In this document: in pieces, positions 7,427 to 16,819 of the stretch | How positions within the stretch are numbered: position 1 is the stretch's first letter | Layout: every line of letters starts with the position of its first letter | From: Deltaproteobacteria bacterium | Lineage (GTDB): Bacteria > Desulfobacterota > Binatia > HRBIN30 > JACQVA1 | Reading direction: 5' to 3' | Length of the DNA stretch: 64,000 nucleotides | Assembly: GCA_016178705.1 (NCBI GenBank) | Contig: JACOST010000028.1 | Location: forward strand, 130,951 to 194,950 | Translations under genes and position numbers: made by a program | The notes under the pieces: model-generated | Told to the model about the DNA's origin: nothing | What the model saw: only the letters and a program-made list of their open reading frames with translations | Database searches by the model: none

Positions 7427-8191
7427 TCACGGTTTCCGCGCCACCACGCCGAAGATGCGGTGCGGCACCGGCAGCGGATCGGGATAGTCGCGCGCCAATA
7501 GCTCCGCAAGATCGGTGTCGAACGCGGCGATGGTCTCCGTCGGCAATGTCAGCACACCGTTGCAGGCGCGCTGCCGGCCGCGCCACGCCTCGTGAGTCAT
7601 CGAGATGTCGAGGTCGAACTCGAACGTGTCGATGTGCCGTAAACCCGCCGCCGTGAGGTCATCGACGAACCCGGCCGCGCGACCGTCGCTGCCGGCGAAC
7701 GGCCAGGTCGGGTTGTGTTTGAGAATTAGCGCTTCGGTGGCGGCGCCCACACCGCCTGGCTCACTCAGATACGTGAAGTACGCGATCAGCGCGAAACCGC
7801 CGCGGCGCAACAGGCGAGTGACTTCGGCCGCGGCGCGCGGGCGATCGAACCAGTGCCAGCACTGGCCCGCACACACGATCTCGAATGACTCGCCCGGTAG
7901 CCCCGTGTCTTCTGCGCCGGCTTCGACGTAACGGACGACGACGCCCGCCTCGTGATCGAGCGCCTTGGCCTGTTCGAGCATCTGCGGCGACGGATCGAGC
8001 CCGGTCGACTGACAACCGCGTAGCGCAAACCCGCGCGCCAGCGTGCCGGCCCCGGTGCCGAGATCGAGCACGTGCTGGCCAGCGACCCCGATGCCGTAGC
8101 GGCCCACGTGATTGAAGAACTGGTCCGGGAATCCCGGCCGGTGGCGGCCGTAGTCAGCGGCGGCGACGCCGAAGTCGATCAGGGGGCGCAT
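7427..8191 (-). CDS. Class I SAM-dependent methyltransferase
   Basis: 254 residues of the UbiE/COQ5-like class I fold. Motif I is VLDLGTGAGTLA (residues 41-52), followed by the acidic TGLDPS after strand 2, a motif II-like FEIVCAGQCWHWFD, and the post-motif RLLRRGGFALI. GQCWHWFD is characteristic of the 11-type methyltransferases that act on small molecules. The substrate is unknown. The ATG directly abuts a heptamer repeat array, so no ordinary Shine-Dalgarno sequence precedes it. It is probably co-transcribed with the downstream Nudix gene. Confidence 0.88.
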   Translation of the reverse strand: MRPLIDFGVAAADYGRHRPGFPDQFFNHVGRYGIGVAGQHVLDLGTGAGTLARGFALRGCQSTGLDPSPQMLEQAKALDHEAGVVVRYVEAGAEDTGLPGESFEIVCAGQCWHWFDRPRAAAEVTRLLRRGGFALIAYFTYLSEPGGVGAATEALILKHNPTWPFAGSDGRAAGFVDDLTAAGLRHIDTFEFDLDISMTHEAWRGRQRACNGVLTLPTETIAAFDTDLAELLARDYPDPLPVPHRIFGVVARKP

Positions 8192-8192
8192 C

Positions 8193-8348
8193 GTCGTGAG
8201 TCGTGAATGGTGAGGTGTGAGTCGTGAGTTGTGAATCGTGAGTCGTGAAGCGTGACGTGTGAGTGGTGAGCGTGAGTCGTGGTGCGGTTGCGATCGCTTG
8301 TGTTTCGGCTCCTCACCGATTCACGAGTCACGAGTCACGACTCCCGAC
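8193..8348. repeat. Heptamer hairpin array, family A
   Basis: About a dozen units of CGTGAGT, CGTGAAT and TGTGAGT run from 8193 to 8280. Inverted units (ATTCACG, AGTCACG) lie at 8321-8348. The array occupies the entire gap between the stop of the thioredoxin-TPR gene (8350) and the start of the methyltransferase (8191). Confidence 0.87.
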
Positions 8349-8349
8349 T

Positions 8350-9204
8350 TCACCTGAACAACACGCTGGCAAGCGCCCCGCGCGAGCGGTCGACGATCTC
8401 GTTGTCGGGTCCGAGCAGTTCGTAGATGTCGAGCATCGCTTTGCGGGCGGCGTCGTCGCGGAAGCGGCGGTCGCGTTTGACGATCTCCAGATACATGTCG
8501 AGCGCTTCGTCGTAGCGCGCCGCGGCCGCCAGAACCTGCGCCAAGGTGAAGCGGCTCTCCAGATCCTTGGGGTCGGCGTTGACCTTGATGCGCAGCGTTG
8601 CCTCGTCCGCACCGCCGACTTGCTGGATGCGAATCGCCGCCGCCAACCGGTCTGCGTCGTTGCGCGCCGGTGTGCCGGGCGCCACGCGATCGAGCAGCGC
8701 CAGCGCGTCGTCGTCTTGCTGTCGATCGGCGTGGATGTGGGCGAGTCCGACCAACGCGCGATCGCAGCGCGGGTCGAGTTCAAGGGCGCGATGAAACGCG
8801 GCCTCGGATTCGTCGAGTTGCCCGGCCGCTCGCAGCACGAGGGCTTCCGCAGCGAGTGTGTCCGCCGCGCTCGGCAGCACGCGCGCGAGGAAATCGCGCA
8901 CGCCGGCTTCGGGCAACGCGCCGACAAATTCGGACACCACTTGCCCGTCGCGCAGCCCGAGTACCATCGGAATGCTGTTGGCGCCGAAGCCCTGCGCCAG
9001 GCCGGGATTTTCGTCGACGTTCACCTTGGCGAGCACAAACGCTCCCGCGTGTTCTTCGGCGAGGCGTTCGAGCAGCGGCCCCAGCGTGCGGCACGGCCCG
9101 CACCATGGCGCCCAGAAGTCGATGACCACCGGCACTCGTTTCGAGCGCTCGACGACATCCGTTTCGAAACGGCTGTCCGTTGTATCGAAAACCCACTCGC
9201 TCAT
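8350..9204 (-). CDS. Thioredoxin-TPR co-chaperone, CnoX/YbbN-like
   Basis: 284 residues from the ATG at 9204; the open frame extends upstream without homology. The N-terminal thioredoxin domain has the active site WCGPC at residues 34-38 and a cis-Pro in SIPMVLGLRDG. The C-terminal half carries tetratricopeptide-like helices (LDESEAAFHRALELDP, YDEALDMYLEIVKRD). This arrangement is that of YbbN/CnoX, a holdase that protects proteins from oxidation and hands them to DnaK or GroEL. Unlike E. coli CnoX, both redox Cys are present, so it should be catalytic. Confidence 0.9.
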   Translation of the reverse strand: MSEWVFDTTDSRFETDVVERSKRVPVVIDFWAPWCGPCRTLGPLLERLAEEHAGAFVLAKVNVDENPGLAQGFGANSIPMVLGLRDGQVVSEFVGALPEAGVRDFLARVLPSAADTLAAEALVLRAAGQLDESEAAFHRALELDPRCDRALVGLAHIHADRQQDDDALALLDRVAPGTPARNDADRLAAAIRIQQVGGADEATLRIKVNADPKDLESRFTLAQVLAAAARYDEALDMYLEIVKRDRRFRDDAARKAMLDIYELLGPDNEIVDRSRGALASVLFR

Positions 9205-9313
9205 GCTGCGTCTCGTTGCACCTGCGGAATCTAGCTCACCAGCGCCGGAGAGAGAAGCCTGCGTTGACTCGTTCGAGCGCGCGGCATAGATCGCGAGCAC
9301 GGGTGAGGTGGCC

Positions 9314-9649
9314 ATGTCGGAACTCGCGAAGATGAACTGCGTCCCGTGCAAAGGCGGCGTGCCGCCGTTGAAGGGCGCCGAGCTGGAACCGTTGCGCGCG
9401 CAGATCGATTCGGACTGGACGGTGATCGATGAGCATCACTTGTCGCGTTTGTATCGCTTTAAGTCCTTCGCGCCGGCGCTCGAGTTCGTCAATCGCGTCG
9501 GCGCCATCGCCGAAGCGCAAAACCATCATCCCGATATCTACCTCGCGTGGGGCCGCGTGCGCATCGAGATCTGGACGCATAAGATTAACGGCTTGACCGA
9601 GAGTGACTTCATCTTCGCCGCGAAGTGCGACGCGGTGTACGCAGTCTAG
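9314..9649 (+). CDS. 4a-hydroxytetrahydrobiopterin dehydratase (PCD/DCoH family)
   Basis: 111 residues from the ATG at 9314; a GTG two codons upstream is possible. The PCD signature is intact: EAQNHHPDIYLAWGRV with the catalytic His pair at 71-72, then EIWTHKINGLTESDFIFAA with the third His at 89. The enzyme dehydrates 4a-hydroxytetrahydropterin after aromatic amino acid hydroxylation. No hydroxylase lies nearby, and in such genomes the family may serve molybdopterin metabolism instead. The 3' end overlaps the convergent nucleotidyltransferase gene by 41 bp. Confidence 0.9.
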   Translation: MSELAKMNCVPCKGGVPPLKGAELEPLRAQIDSDWTVIDEHHLSRLYRFKSFAPALEFVNRVGAIAEAQNHHPDIYLAWGRVRIEIWTHKINGLTESDFIFAAKCDAVYAV

Positions 9650-10502
9650 CCGGCAACGGCGGCAGATCGCGTAGCGCCGCCGCGCATAGTTCCTGGCACG
9701 CGGCGACGAGTGCGCCGAGTCGAACGACCGAAGTGGTCAACGCCTCCGCTGTGCTTCCCGGCTGCGCCATCACCGCGTTGATGGTTCGCACGAAATCCGG
9801 CGGACGCTGCGGGAAGGTCTCGCTGAGCGCCACCGAGCCCTTTTCATTCATGAAGTAGCGCTCGTTGAGCGCGAACAGCGCCTGCACCAGGCAGGCGACG
9901 CAGCGGAACAAGCAACCAGCGACGTACGAGGCGTCGGCGCGCGCGGTGGCTTTGCGCGCGATCATCAGCGAGAAGTCGGCCTCGAACAGATGGCGCTCGA
10001 TCACCACACGCCGCAACAGCGGCGGGTAGGTAATCGTCTGCGCCTTGAGGAGCGCCAGCGCTCCGCTCGGGTCGTGCAGCACGCGACAGTGATGCACTTC
10101 GGCCATGTACATGTGGTTGTGAAAACCGTGCGGATGGCCTGGCTGATAGTCGCACGTGTGGCGGCCGGCACGACACTGCGCGATGGTGCGCGTTACCAAC
10201 TCGAGATCGCGATAGAGCCAGTCGACGTGCTGGCCCTCGATCTGCAACCACGCGCCGCCGTTGATCCACGGACCCCATTCGCCCGGCACGGTGACTGTCG
10301 CGGTTTGGCTGGTGTCGAGTTCACGCGCGAGCGCGCGCAAAGCATCGACGTCGAGCGGACGATCCGGATGGTAGTAGATCCCGAGATCGATGTCCGACTC
10401 GGCATGTGCAGTGCCGCGCGCGCGCGAACCGCCGAGTACGACGGCGACGATCCCATCGATCGCAGCGAGACGGCGGGCCACATCTTGGATCAGCGATTCC
10501 AT
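9609..10502 (-). CDS. Nucleotidyltransferase-domain protein (MNT-like)
   Basis: 297 residues from the ATG at 10502; an upstream GTG extension would be encoded entirely by the repeat array. The polymerase-beta-type nucleotidyltransferase core is GGSRARG at 24-30 with SDIDLGIYY, giving the two metal-binding Asp at 37 and 39. The helical C-terminal part (about 130-280) resembles DUF4037-like or kanamycin-nucleotidyltransferase helical bundles. It may modify an antibiotic, a small molecule or a protein; the target is unknown. The start codon abuts the heptamer array with no Shine-Dalgarno sequence. Confidence 0.82.
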   Translation of the reverse strand: MESLIQDVARRLAAIDGIVAVVLGGSRARGTAHAESDIDLGIYYHPDRPLDVDALRALARELDTSQTATVTVPGEWGPWINGGAWLQIEGQHVDWLYRDLELVTRTIAQCRAGRHTCDYQPGHPHGFHNHMYMAEVHHCRVLHDPSGALALLKAQTITYPPLLRRVVIERHLFEADFSLMIARKATARADASYVAGCLFRCVACLVQALFALNERYFMNEKGSVALSETFPQRPPDFVRTINAVMAQPGSTAEALTTSVVRLGALVAACQELCAAALRDLPPLPARLRTPRRTSRRR

Positions 10503-10578
10503 CGTGAGTCGCGAATCACGAGTCACTAATCACGAGTCACGACTTCACGAATCACGACTTCACGAATCACGACGTCAC
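10503..10578. repeat. Heptamer array, family A
   Basis: Units of ACGAGTC, ACGAATC and ACGACTTC run without interruption from the base after the nucleotidyltransferase ATG to the stop codon of the upstream membrane protein. That stop codon (10575-10577) lies inside the last unit. A short opposite-strand portion (GTGAGTC) begins the array, so a small hairpin is possible. Confidence 0.85.
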
Positions 10579-11000
10579 GCTCCGAGCCAGCGGCGGTGGC
10601 GCCAGACGTAGCTCATCAGGAACGGGCCGAAGAGGAAGCAGGTGACGTTGATGAGAACTTCGGCGGCCATCTCGGGGCCGATCGACGCGTACATCCCGTT
10701 TTCGAGGTTGTAGAGCGTGTCCATCAACCCCAGGTAAATGAACGCGCTGCCGGCGGCGACGCCCCACAACACGGCGCGCGGCCGGCGGCGGCGCAGGCTG
10801 GAGGCGCAGGCGAGCGCCGCGATCGCAAGCCAGGCGTCCGCCGCAGGAAAGGCGCGCTCGAATACGGTGTAGCACGGCTCCTGCGTCGCTTGCGTCGCCC
10901 CGCTGGTGAAGAACACCACCCAGTAGAGGCCGGTGAAGGCGGCGCTCAGCCACAACAGTCTCGCTACCGTTCGCAGCCCGGCGGGTTCACTGCCTTGCAT
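10575..11000 (-). CDS. Hypothetical four-helix membrane protein
   Basis: 141 residues with four hydrophobic segments (about 10-31, 53-67, 74-92 and 112-132). Conserved-looking polar loops are ATQATQEPCYTVFERAFPAAD and DTLYNLENGMY. It is not recognised as a named family, though the pattern is like small DUF-type integral membrane proteins. ATG at 11000. It is divergent from the metallo-beta-lactamase-fold gene at 11148. No function is proposed. Confidence 0.65.
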   Translation of the reverse strand: MQGSEPAGLRTVARLLWLSAAFTGLYWVVFFTSGATQATQEPCYTVFERAFPAADAWLAIAALACASSLRRRRPRAVLWGVAAGSAFIYLGLMDTLYNLENGMYASIGPEMAAEVLINVTCFLFGPFLMSYVWRHRRWLGA

Positions 11001-11147
11001 GACGCGCCGTATAGTACGCCGCTACTCAGCCGACAAACACGGCGCGCAGCGCCACGTGCGAAATGGTTTCAATTTACGTACGACCTGTGCGATAGGCTGC
11101 GCTCCACCCCGTGAACAGCGGTCGACCGTGGGCAGGAGGAGGACGCG

Positions 11148-12038
11148 ATGCTGCGCAAGATTCTGATCGGACTTGGGGCGCTTCTCAGCGTGGTGCTCGT
11201 TGTCGTGGCGTGGGCCTGGTGGACCGTGGGGCAGATCGCTGTGCAGCGCGTTACCGATGACCTCTACATGATGACGGGTGTCGGCGGGAACGTTGGCGTG
11301 CTCGTGACCGGGAACGGCGTGGTGGTGGTCGACACGATGACTTTCGCGCGCCAGGGCGACGCCATCCGTGCCCGCATTCGTGAAATCACCGACAAGCCGG
11401 TGTCGATCGTGATCAACACCCACTACCACATGGATCACACGCACGGGAATCCGGCCTTCCCACCAGGCACCAAGGTGATCGCCACCGACAACACCCTCAA
11501 ACACTTGCGCGAGCGCGATGCCGACTACTGGCGTGATGCGCCGGCGCGCGACCTGTTGCCCAACGACACGTTCGAGACCGAGCGCGAGCTGACCGTCGGC
11601 GGTAAGACGATTCGCCTGTTCCATCCCGGCCGTGGTCACACCGACGGCGACCTGGTGGTGGAGTTCGTCGCCGAGCACACGATCCACACCGGCGATCTCT
11701 ACTTCAACGGCCGCTTCCCCAACATCGATCTCGACTCCGGCGGCTCGGTGAAGGAGTGGGACGCGACATTGGCGGCGGTGGCGGCGCGCGATTTCGAGCG
11801 CGTGATCCCGGGCCACGGCGATCTGTCCGACCGCGCCGGCTTGCTGCGCTTTCAGGAATTCATGCGCGCGGTGTGGAGCGGCACCAAGGCCGACGTCGAT
11901 CGCGGCGGCACGCTGGCCGACGCGCAGCAAGTCGATCTCTCGCGCTTCGACATGCACACGATCTGGTTTGCGCCCTACCTCAACCAGAACTTCGTCGTGA
12001 AGCGCGCGTACGAAGAGGCAACGGGGAAGAAGCAGTAG
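11148..12038 (+). CDS. Metallo-beta-lactamase-fold hydrolase
   Basis: 296 residues with an N-terminal hydrophobic segment (5-27), so membrane-anchored or exported. The MBL core has THYHMDHTHGN, giving H92, H94, D96 and H97, then HPGRGHTDGDLVV and GDLYFNGRFPNID for the remaining ligands, and a late IPGHGDL. The arrangement is that of the subclass B3-like or QPE-type MBL proteins that follow periplasmic export; the substrate is unknown. The strong AGGAGGAGG before ATG 11148 supports the start. The TAG stop lies within the first unit of a family B repeat. Confidence 0.9.
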   Translation: MLRKILIGLGALLSVVLVVVAWAWWTVGQIAVQRVTDDLYMMTGVGGNVGVLVTGNGVVVVDTMTFARQGDAIRARIREITDKPVSIVINTHYHMDHTHGNPAFPPGTKVIATDNTLKHLRERDADYWRDAPARDLLPNDTFETERELTVGGKTIRLFHPGRGHTDGDLVVEFVAEHTIHTGDLYFNGRFPNIDLDSGGSVKEWDATLAAVAARDFERVIPGHGDLSDRAGLLRFQEFMRAVWSGTKADVDRGGTLADAQQVDLSRFDMHTIWFAPYLNQNFVVKRAYEEATGKKQ

Positions 12039-12068
12039 GCAGAGGGCAGTAGGCAGAGGGGCAGTAGA
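12032..12068. repeat. Heptamer array, family B (single arm)
   Basis: CAGTAGG, CAGAGGG, CAGTAGG and CAGAGGG units begin inside the last codons of the MBL gene and supply its TAG stop. No inverted arm follows, unlike the other family B arrays. It lies between the convergent genes ending at 12038 and 12090. Confidence 0.75.
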
Positions 12069-12089
12069 AGGAGGGAGTCAGGAGTTACT

Positions 12090-13067
12090 CTAACGGCGCG
12101 CCAAGACGCGCGCTGCGTCCTTGGCGAAATACGTGAGGATCATGTCGGCGCCGGCGCGGCGGATGGCGATCAGGCTTTCCATCATCACGCGCTCTTCGTC
12201 GAGCCAGCCGTTTTGCGCGGCGGCTTTGATCATCGCGTACTCGCCGCTGACGTTGTACGCGGCCACTGGGTAGCCGAACTCTTGTTTCACCCGCCAGATT
12301 AGATCGAGATACGGCAACGCCGGCTTCACCATCACAATGTCGGCGCCCTCGTCGAGGTCGAGCGCGACTTCGCGCAGCGCTTCCAGCGCGTTGGGCGGGT
12401 CCATCTGATACGAGCGGCGATCGCCGAATTGCGGCGTCGACTCGGCGGCCTCGCGAAACGGTCCGTAGAATCCCGACGCAAACTTCGCCGCGTACGCCAT
12501 GATCGGCACCTGATCGAAGCCTTCGTCATCGAGTAACTCGCGGATCGCGCCGACACGACCGTCCATCATATCGGACGGCGCCACCATGTCGGCGCCCGCC
12601 TTCACGTGCGACAGCGCTTCCTTCGCGAGCAGATCGAGCGTCGAGTCATTGTCGACGTCGCCTTCGACGATGATCCCGCAGTGGCCGTGATCGGTGTACT
12701 CGCACAGGCAGACGTCGGTGATGAGCAGCAAGCCGGGCACGGCTTCCTTGATCGCGCGCAAGGCTTCTTGCACCACGCCGCGCTCGCTGTAGGCGCCGGA
12801 GCCGGTCGCGTCCTTTTGTTCCGGAATGCCGAACAGGATCACCGCCGGAATGCCGAGATCGCGGATCGCCTTGCACTCCTCGACCGCGCGATCGACGGAC
12901 AACTGCGCGATGCCCGGCATGCTGCCGACCGGATTGGCGACGCGCGTGCCGGGTACGATGAACAGCGGCATGATGAGATTGTCGACGCTCAGCCGCGTTT
13001 CGCGCACCATGCGGCGCAGGGTTTCGTTCTGGCGCAGTCGGCGCATCCGAAGGGCGGGGAATTCCAT
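12090..13067 (-). CDS. hemB: Delta-aminolevulinic acid dehydratase (porphobilinogen synthase)
   Basis: 325 residues from ATG 13067. It condenses two aminolevulinate molecules to porphobilinogen. Zinc-type Cys ligands are present at C120, C122 and C130 ([15 protein letters not shown]). The catalytic lysines lie in [12 protein letters not shown] and [11 protein letters not shown]. The length is normal. It is the last gene of a minus-strand heme and siroheme operon, 4 nt after the stop of the cobA-hemD fusion. Confidence 0.97.
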   Translation of the reverse strand: MEFPALRMRRLRQNETLRRMVRETRLSVDNLIMPLFIVPGTRVANPVGSMPGIAQLSVDRAVEECKAIRDLGIPAVILFGIPEQKDATGSGAYSERGVVQEALRAIKEAVPGLLLITDVCLCEYTDHGHCGIIVEGDVDNDSTLDLLAKEALSHVKAGADMVAPSDMMDGRVGAIRELLDDEGFDQVPIMAYAAKFASGFYGPFREAAESTPQFGDRRSYQMDPPNALEALREVALDLDEGADIVMVKPALPYLDLIWRVKQEFGYPVAAYNVSGEYAMIKAAAQNGWLDEERVMMESLIAIRRAGADMILTYFAKDAARVLARR

Positions 13068-13071
13068 GAGA

Positions 13072-14613
13072 TCACTCCAATGAACGGCTGAAATGAGAGA
13101 TGATGGCCGCGGTGAACGCCGGGATCGTATACGCTGTCGGTTGAATCGCAACCGACAAGCCGGCCGCGCGCACGGTATCGGCGGTGATGGGGCCGATGCA
13201 GCCAATCGGGGTACGACCGAGCAACGCCGCGGCGTCGTGACCGAGTAAGGCGAGGAAGTTCCGCACCGTGCTCGAGCTGGTAAACGTAACCAAATCGATG
13301 GCGCCGTCGTGCAGCAGGCGGTGCAACTCGGTCATGTCGGTATGAGGGCGGACGGTTTGGTAACTCGCGACTTCCTCGACCGTCGCGCCGGCCTCGCGCA
13401 GCATGACGGGGAGGACATCGCGAGCGGCGGCGGCGCGCGCGAGGAGGATGCGTTGGCCCGCCACGCCGTTCGCGCGCATCGCCTCAGCCACGCCCTCGGC
13501 GCGAAACTCGGCCGGCATCACGTCGACGAGTAGCCCGCGTGCCGCCAATGCTTCCGCGGTCTGCGGTCCGACGGCGGCGAGGCGTGCGCGATGGAGGGCG
13601 CGTATGTCCCGCCGCAACGCCCGCAGTCGTGCGAAGAACATCTCGACGCCGTTGACGCTAGTGAACACCAGCCAATCGAACGCATCGATGTGCTCGACCG
13701 CGTCGTCGAACGGTTGCCACGACGCCGGCGGCACGATCTCGATCGTAGGGCAGGGGATGACCTCGGCACCTGCGGCCGACAGCGCTTCGATGAAGCCCGC
13801 GGCTTGTGCGCGCGGACGCGTCACCACCACGCGACGACCGAACAGCGGCTTGCGCTCGTACCAATTGAGTTGCTCGCGCAGGCGCACGACATCGCCGACC
13901 ACAGCCAACGCCGGCGGTTGGAGATGCTGAGTTGTCGCGAGCCGTGCGATGGTGGCCACCGTGCCGACGACGGTGGCGTGCTCGGCTCGCGTGCCCCAGC
14001 GAATCACGGCGGCCGGCGTCGTCGGGTCGATGCCCGCTGCGAGGAGCTTGTTCATGTTGGCGTCGAGCTGGCGCGTCGTCATCAGGAATACCAGCGTGCC
14101 ACCGCGCCGCGCGACCGCGTCCCAGTGCACGGCCATCTCGGGTTTGTCAGGGTATTCGTAGCCGGTGAGAATGGTGACGCTGGAGGCCATCTCGCGATGG
14201 GTCAGCGGAATGCCGGCATACGCGGGAACGGCGATGGCGGCGCTGACGCCGGGCACGACTTCGAAGGCGATCCCGGCAGCGGCCAGCGCCTCGGCTTCCT
14301 CACCGCCACGACCGAACAAGAACGGATCGCCGCCCTTGAGTCGCACGACGGTACGCCCGGCGCGAGCATGCGCAATCAGCATCTGGTTAAGATACGCTTG
14401 CTCGACGCGCGTGCCGCCGCCGTGTTTGCCGGCGAGAACGCGCTCTGCCGTCGGCGGCGCGTAGTCAAGCAAGCCGGGATTGGCAAGGTAGTCGTAGATG
14501 ACGACGTCGGCGCGTTCGAGGCAGCGGCGGCCGGTGAGCGTCAGCAATCCGGGATCGCCCGGTCCCGCGCCGACCAGATAGACGATGCCCGGCGATGTGG
14601 CCTGGGAACTCAT
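13072..14613 (-). CDS. cobA-hemD: Fused uroporphyrinogen-III C-methyltransferase / uroporphyrinogen-III synthase
   Basis: 513 residues. Residues about 1-250 are SUMT (CobA), with [16 protein letters not shown] near 11-26, [20 protein letters not shown] and GIPLTHR; it makes precorrin-2 from uroporphyrinogen III. Residues about 260-510 are uroporphyrinogen-III synthase (HemD), with [25 protein letters not shown] and [10 protein letters not shown]. Such fusions are known in clostridia and deltaproteobacteria. The start overlaps the hemC stop by four bases (ATGA). The fusion places the heme/siroheme branch point on one polypeptide. Confidence 0.96.
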   Translation of the reverse strand: MSSQATSPGIVYLVGAGPGDPGLLTLTGRRCLERADVVIYDYLANPGLLDYAPPTAERVLAGKHGGGTRVEQAYLNQMLIAHARAGRTVVRLKGGDPFLFGRGGEEAEALAAAGIAFEVVPGVSAAIAVPAYAGIPLTHREMASSVTILTGYEYPDKPEMAVHWDAVARRGGTLVFLMTTRQLDANMNKLLAAGIDPTTPAAVIRWGTRAEHATVVGTVATIARLATTQHLQPPALAVVGDVVRLREQLNWYERKPLFGRRVVVTRPRAQAAGFIEALSAAGAEVIPCPTIEIVPPASWQPFDDAVEHIDAFDWLVFTSVNGVEMFFARLRALRRDIRALHRARLAAVGPQTAEALAARGLLVDVMPAEFRAEGVAEAMRANGVAGQRILLARAAAARDVLPVMLREAGATVEEVASYQTVRPHTDMTELHRLLHDGAIDLVTFTSSSTVRNFLALLGHDAAALLGRTPIGCIGPITADTVRAAGLSVAIQPTAYTIPAFTAAIISHFSRSLE

Positions 14614-15533
14614 GCGTTGGTCTGGAGCGCGCGGAGGATGTCGGCGCCGCCGCGTGCCAGCAGTTCGTCGGCGAGCGCGACACCGAGTGCGGCGGCTTCC
14701 CTGGTTGTGCCCCGGCGCTCGCTGCGCAACACGCGCTCGCCATCCGGGCTGGCGATCATCGCGGCGAGGTGAAGTTGATCACCGTCGATCGTGGCGTATG
14801 CGGCAAGCGGAGTGTGGCAGCTGCCGCCGATGTGCCGCAGGAACGCACGCTCCGCGTCGGTAGCGATGCGTGTCGAAGCATGATCGAGCGCGGCAACCTC
14901 GTCGGGCACGTCATCGGCACGCGTCTCGATGGCGAGTGCACCTTGACCGACTGCGGGAACGAAGAGCCGTGGGTCGAGCGGCTGCGCATCCGCCCGCGTC
15001 AGCCCGAGGCGCTGCAAGCCGGCCGCGGCGAGGATGATCGCGTCGAACTCGCCCGCGTCGAATTTACGCAGCCGGGTGTCGACGTTGCCGCGCAACGATA
15101 CGACGTCGAGGGTCGGGTGCAACGCGTGAATGAGTGCCATGCGGCGCAAGCTGCTGGTGCCGACTCGCGCACCGGCGGGCAGCGCAGCGAGGGGTGCGCC
15201 GCCGCGCGTGAGTGCGACGTCGCGCGCGTCGGCACGTGCCGGTACAGCGGCGATGGTGAGTCCGGGAGCCAACTCGCCCGGCAAGTCCTTCATCGAGTGG
15301 ACCGCGCAATCGATGCGGCGATCGCGCAATGCCTCTTCGATTTCCTTCACGAACAGGCCCTTCCCGCCGATGCTCGACAGTGAGCGGTCGACGAATCGAT
15401 CGCCCGAGGTGGTGATCGTCACCAGCTTTGCCGTCGGTCGCGATGTGTGCGATTCGATCGCCTGTTGCGTCCAGCGCGCCTGCGCGAGCGCGAGGGCGCT
15501 GCCGCGTGTGCCGATGCGGAGGAAGTAGTTCAC
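14610..15533 (-). CDS. hemC: Porphobilinogen deaminase (hydroxymethylbilane synthase)
   Basis: 307 residues from a GTG start that overlaps the hemA stop (GTGA). It polymerises four porphobilinogens into hydroxymethylbilane. The dipyrromethane cofactor is attached at C239 in IGGSCHTPLAAYA, and RIGTRGSALALAQ and VGTSSLRR are the usual conserved blocks. The length is typical. It is the fourth gene of the operon. Confidence 0.97.
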   Translation of the reverse strand: MNYFLRIGTRGSALALAQARWTQQAIESHTSRPTAKLVTITTSGDRFVDRSLSSIGGKGLFVKEIEEALRDRRIDCAVHSMKDLPGELAPGLTIAAVPARADARDVALTRGGAPLAALPAGARVGTSSLRRMALIHALHPTLDVVSLRGNVDTRLRKFDAGEFDAIILAAAGLQRLGLTRADAQPLDPRLFVPAVGQGALAIETRADDVPDEVAALDHASTRIATDAERAFLRHIGGSCHTPLAAYATIDGDQLHLAAMIASPDGERVLRSERRGTTREAAALGVALADELLARGGADILRALQTNA

Positions 15534-16819
15534 TTGTCGTCCTTGTTTTCCGGATCGCCGAGGTCGAAGAGGCGGCGCGCGGCGTCGATGTAGAACATCT
15601 CCGACTCAGCGTCGGGGCGCTTGAGATGTGTGACGGGTGCGTGAAGGATCTTGTTGATGATGGCGGAGGTCAGGGCGTCGATGGCCTCGCGCTGGCGCGG
15701 GGTAAGGTCCTTCAGCGCCGACACGGTCTTCTCGACCTCGCGGCGACGGATGTCTTCGACCCGCTCGCGCAACGCGACGATGGTGGGCTTGGCGTCGAGG
15801 CGCGTGAGCCATTCCCAGAAGCCGGTGACCTCGGCTTCGACGATCAGCTCGGCCTTGCCGGCTTCGCGTTGGCGCTCGGCGAGATTGTCCTCGCTGATGT
15901 CGCCGAGGTCGTCGATGTCGTAGAGGTAGACGTTGTCGATGTCGTTGATGGCCGGATCGAACGAACGCGGCACGCTCAGATCGATGAGGAACATGCCGCG
16001 CTGCTTGCGCTCGCGCAAGGCCTCGTGGATCAGCGCCGGTGTCAGGACGTGCTGCGGCGCCGCGGTCGAACCAATGACGACGTCGGCCAGGTGCAAGTAG
16101 CGCGGAAAATGTTCGAACGGCACCGGTGTCCCGCCGAACTCGCGCGCCAGCTCGACGGCGCGGTCGAACGTGCGGTTGGTGACGATCAAAGTGCCAACCC
16201 CAGCGGAGAGCAGGTGACGCGCGGCCAGCTCGCTCATCTCGCCGGCGCCGATCAACATCGCGGACTTGTCTTCGAGGCGATCGAAGATATTGCGGGCGAG
16301 TTCGACGGCGGCGGAGCTGACCGACACGGCCTTGCTGGCGATGCCGGTTTCGGTGCGGATGCGCTTGGCGGTCGAGAACGACTTGTGAAAACAGCGGTGC
16401 AAGACGGTCTGCACCGCGCCGAGCGCGGCCGCGCGCGCGTAGAACTCCTTGAGTTGACCGAGGATCTGCGGTTCGCCGACGACCATCGAATCGAGGCTGG
16501 CGGCGACGCGAAACAGGTGCTGCACCGCGGCGCGCCCTTGATAGCGGTAGAGGTGTTGCTCGATGTGGTCGCGCGGCATGCGCTGTTCCTCGGCGAGGAA
16601 CGCGGCGATGCCGTCCAACGCGGCGGACGCATCGTCGGCGTAGGCGACGACCTCGACTCGATTGCAGGTACACAGCAGCACGGCTTCCTTGATCGGTCCG
16701 AGCGCGAGTAGACGGCGATGGGCGTCGTCGAGCTGACCGTCGGCCAGCGCCAGCCGTTCGCGGATCTCCACCGGCGCGCTGCGATGATTCACGCCGACAA
16801 TGACAATGTCCTGCGCCAT
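15530..16819 (-). CDS. hemA: Glutamyl-tRNA reductase
   Basis: 429 residues from ATG 16819. The first dedicated step of the C5 route to aminolevulinate: it reduces glutamyl-tRNA to glutamate semialdehyde. The catalytic Cys is C52 in LLCTCNRVEV, with VVGEPQILGQLKEFY and the NADPH-binding IGAGEMSELAARHL. The C-terminal dimerisation helix ends RLFDLGD. The ATG overlaps the ccsA-like stop as TAATG. The open frame reads on upstream through ccsA in another phase of meaning, so the longer reading is spurious. No hemL lies in the window. Confidence 0.96.
   Translation of the reverse strand: MAQDIVIVGVNHRSAPVEIRERLALADGQLDDAHRRLLALGPIKEAVLLCTCNRVEVVAYADDASAALDGIAAFLAEEQRMPRDHIEQHLYRYQGRAAVQHLFRVAASLDSMVVGEPQILGQLKEFYARAAALGAVQTVLHRCFHKSFSTAKRIRTETGIASKAVSVSSAAVELARNIFDRLEDKSAMLIGAGEMSELAARHLLSAGVGTLIVTNRTFDRAVELAREFGGTPVPFEHFPRYLHLADVVIGSTAAPQHVLTPALIHEALRERKQRGMFLIDLSVPRSFDPAINDIDNVYLYDIDDLGDISEDNLAERQREAGKAELIVEAEVTGFWEWLTRLDAKPTIVALRERVEDIRRREVEKTVSALKDLTPRQREAIDALTSAIINKILHAPVTHLKRPDAESEMFYIDAARRLFDLGDPENKDDK

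Noticed and set aside
8193-8348. CRISPR array
   Set aside because: The units are about 7 nt with no spacers, and the array is a hairpin, so it is a short tandem repeat.
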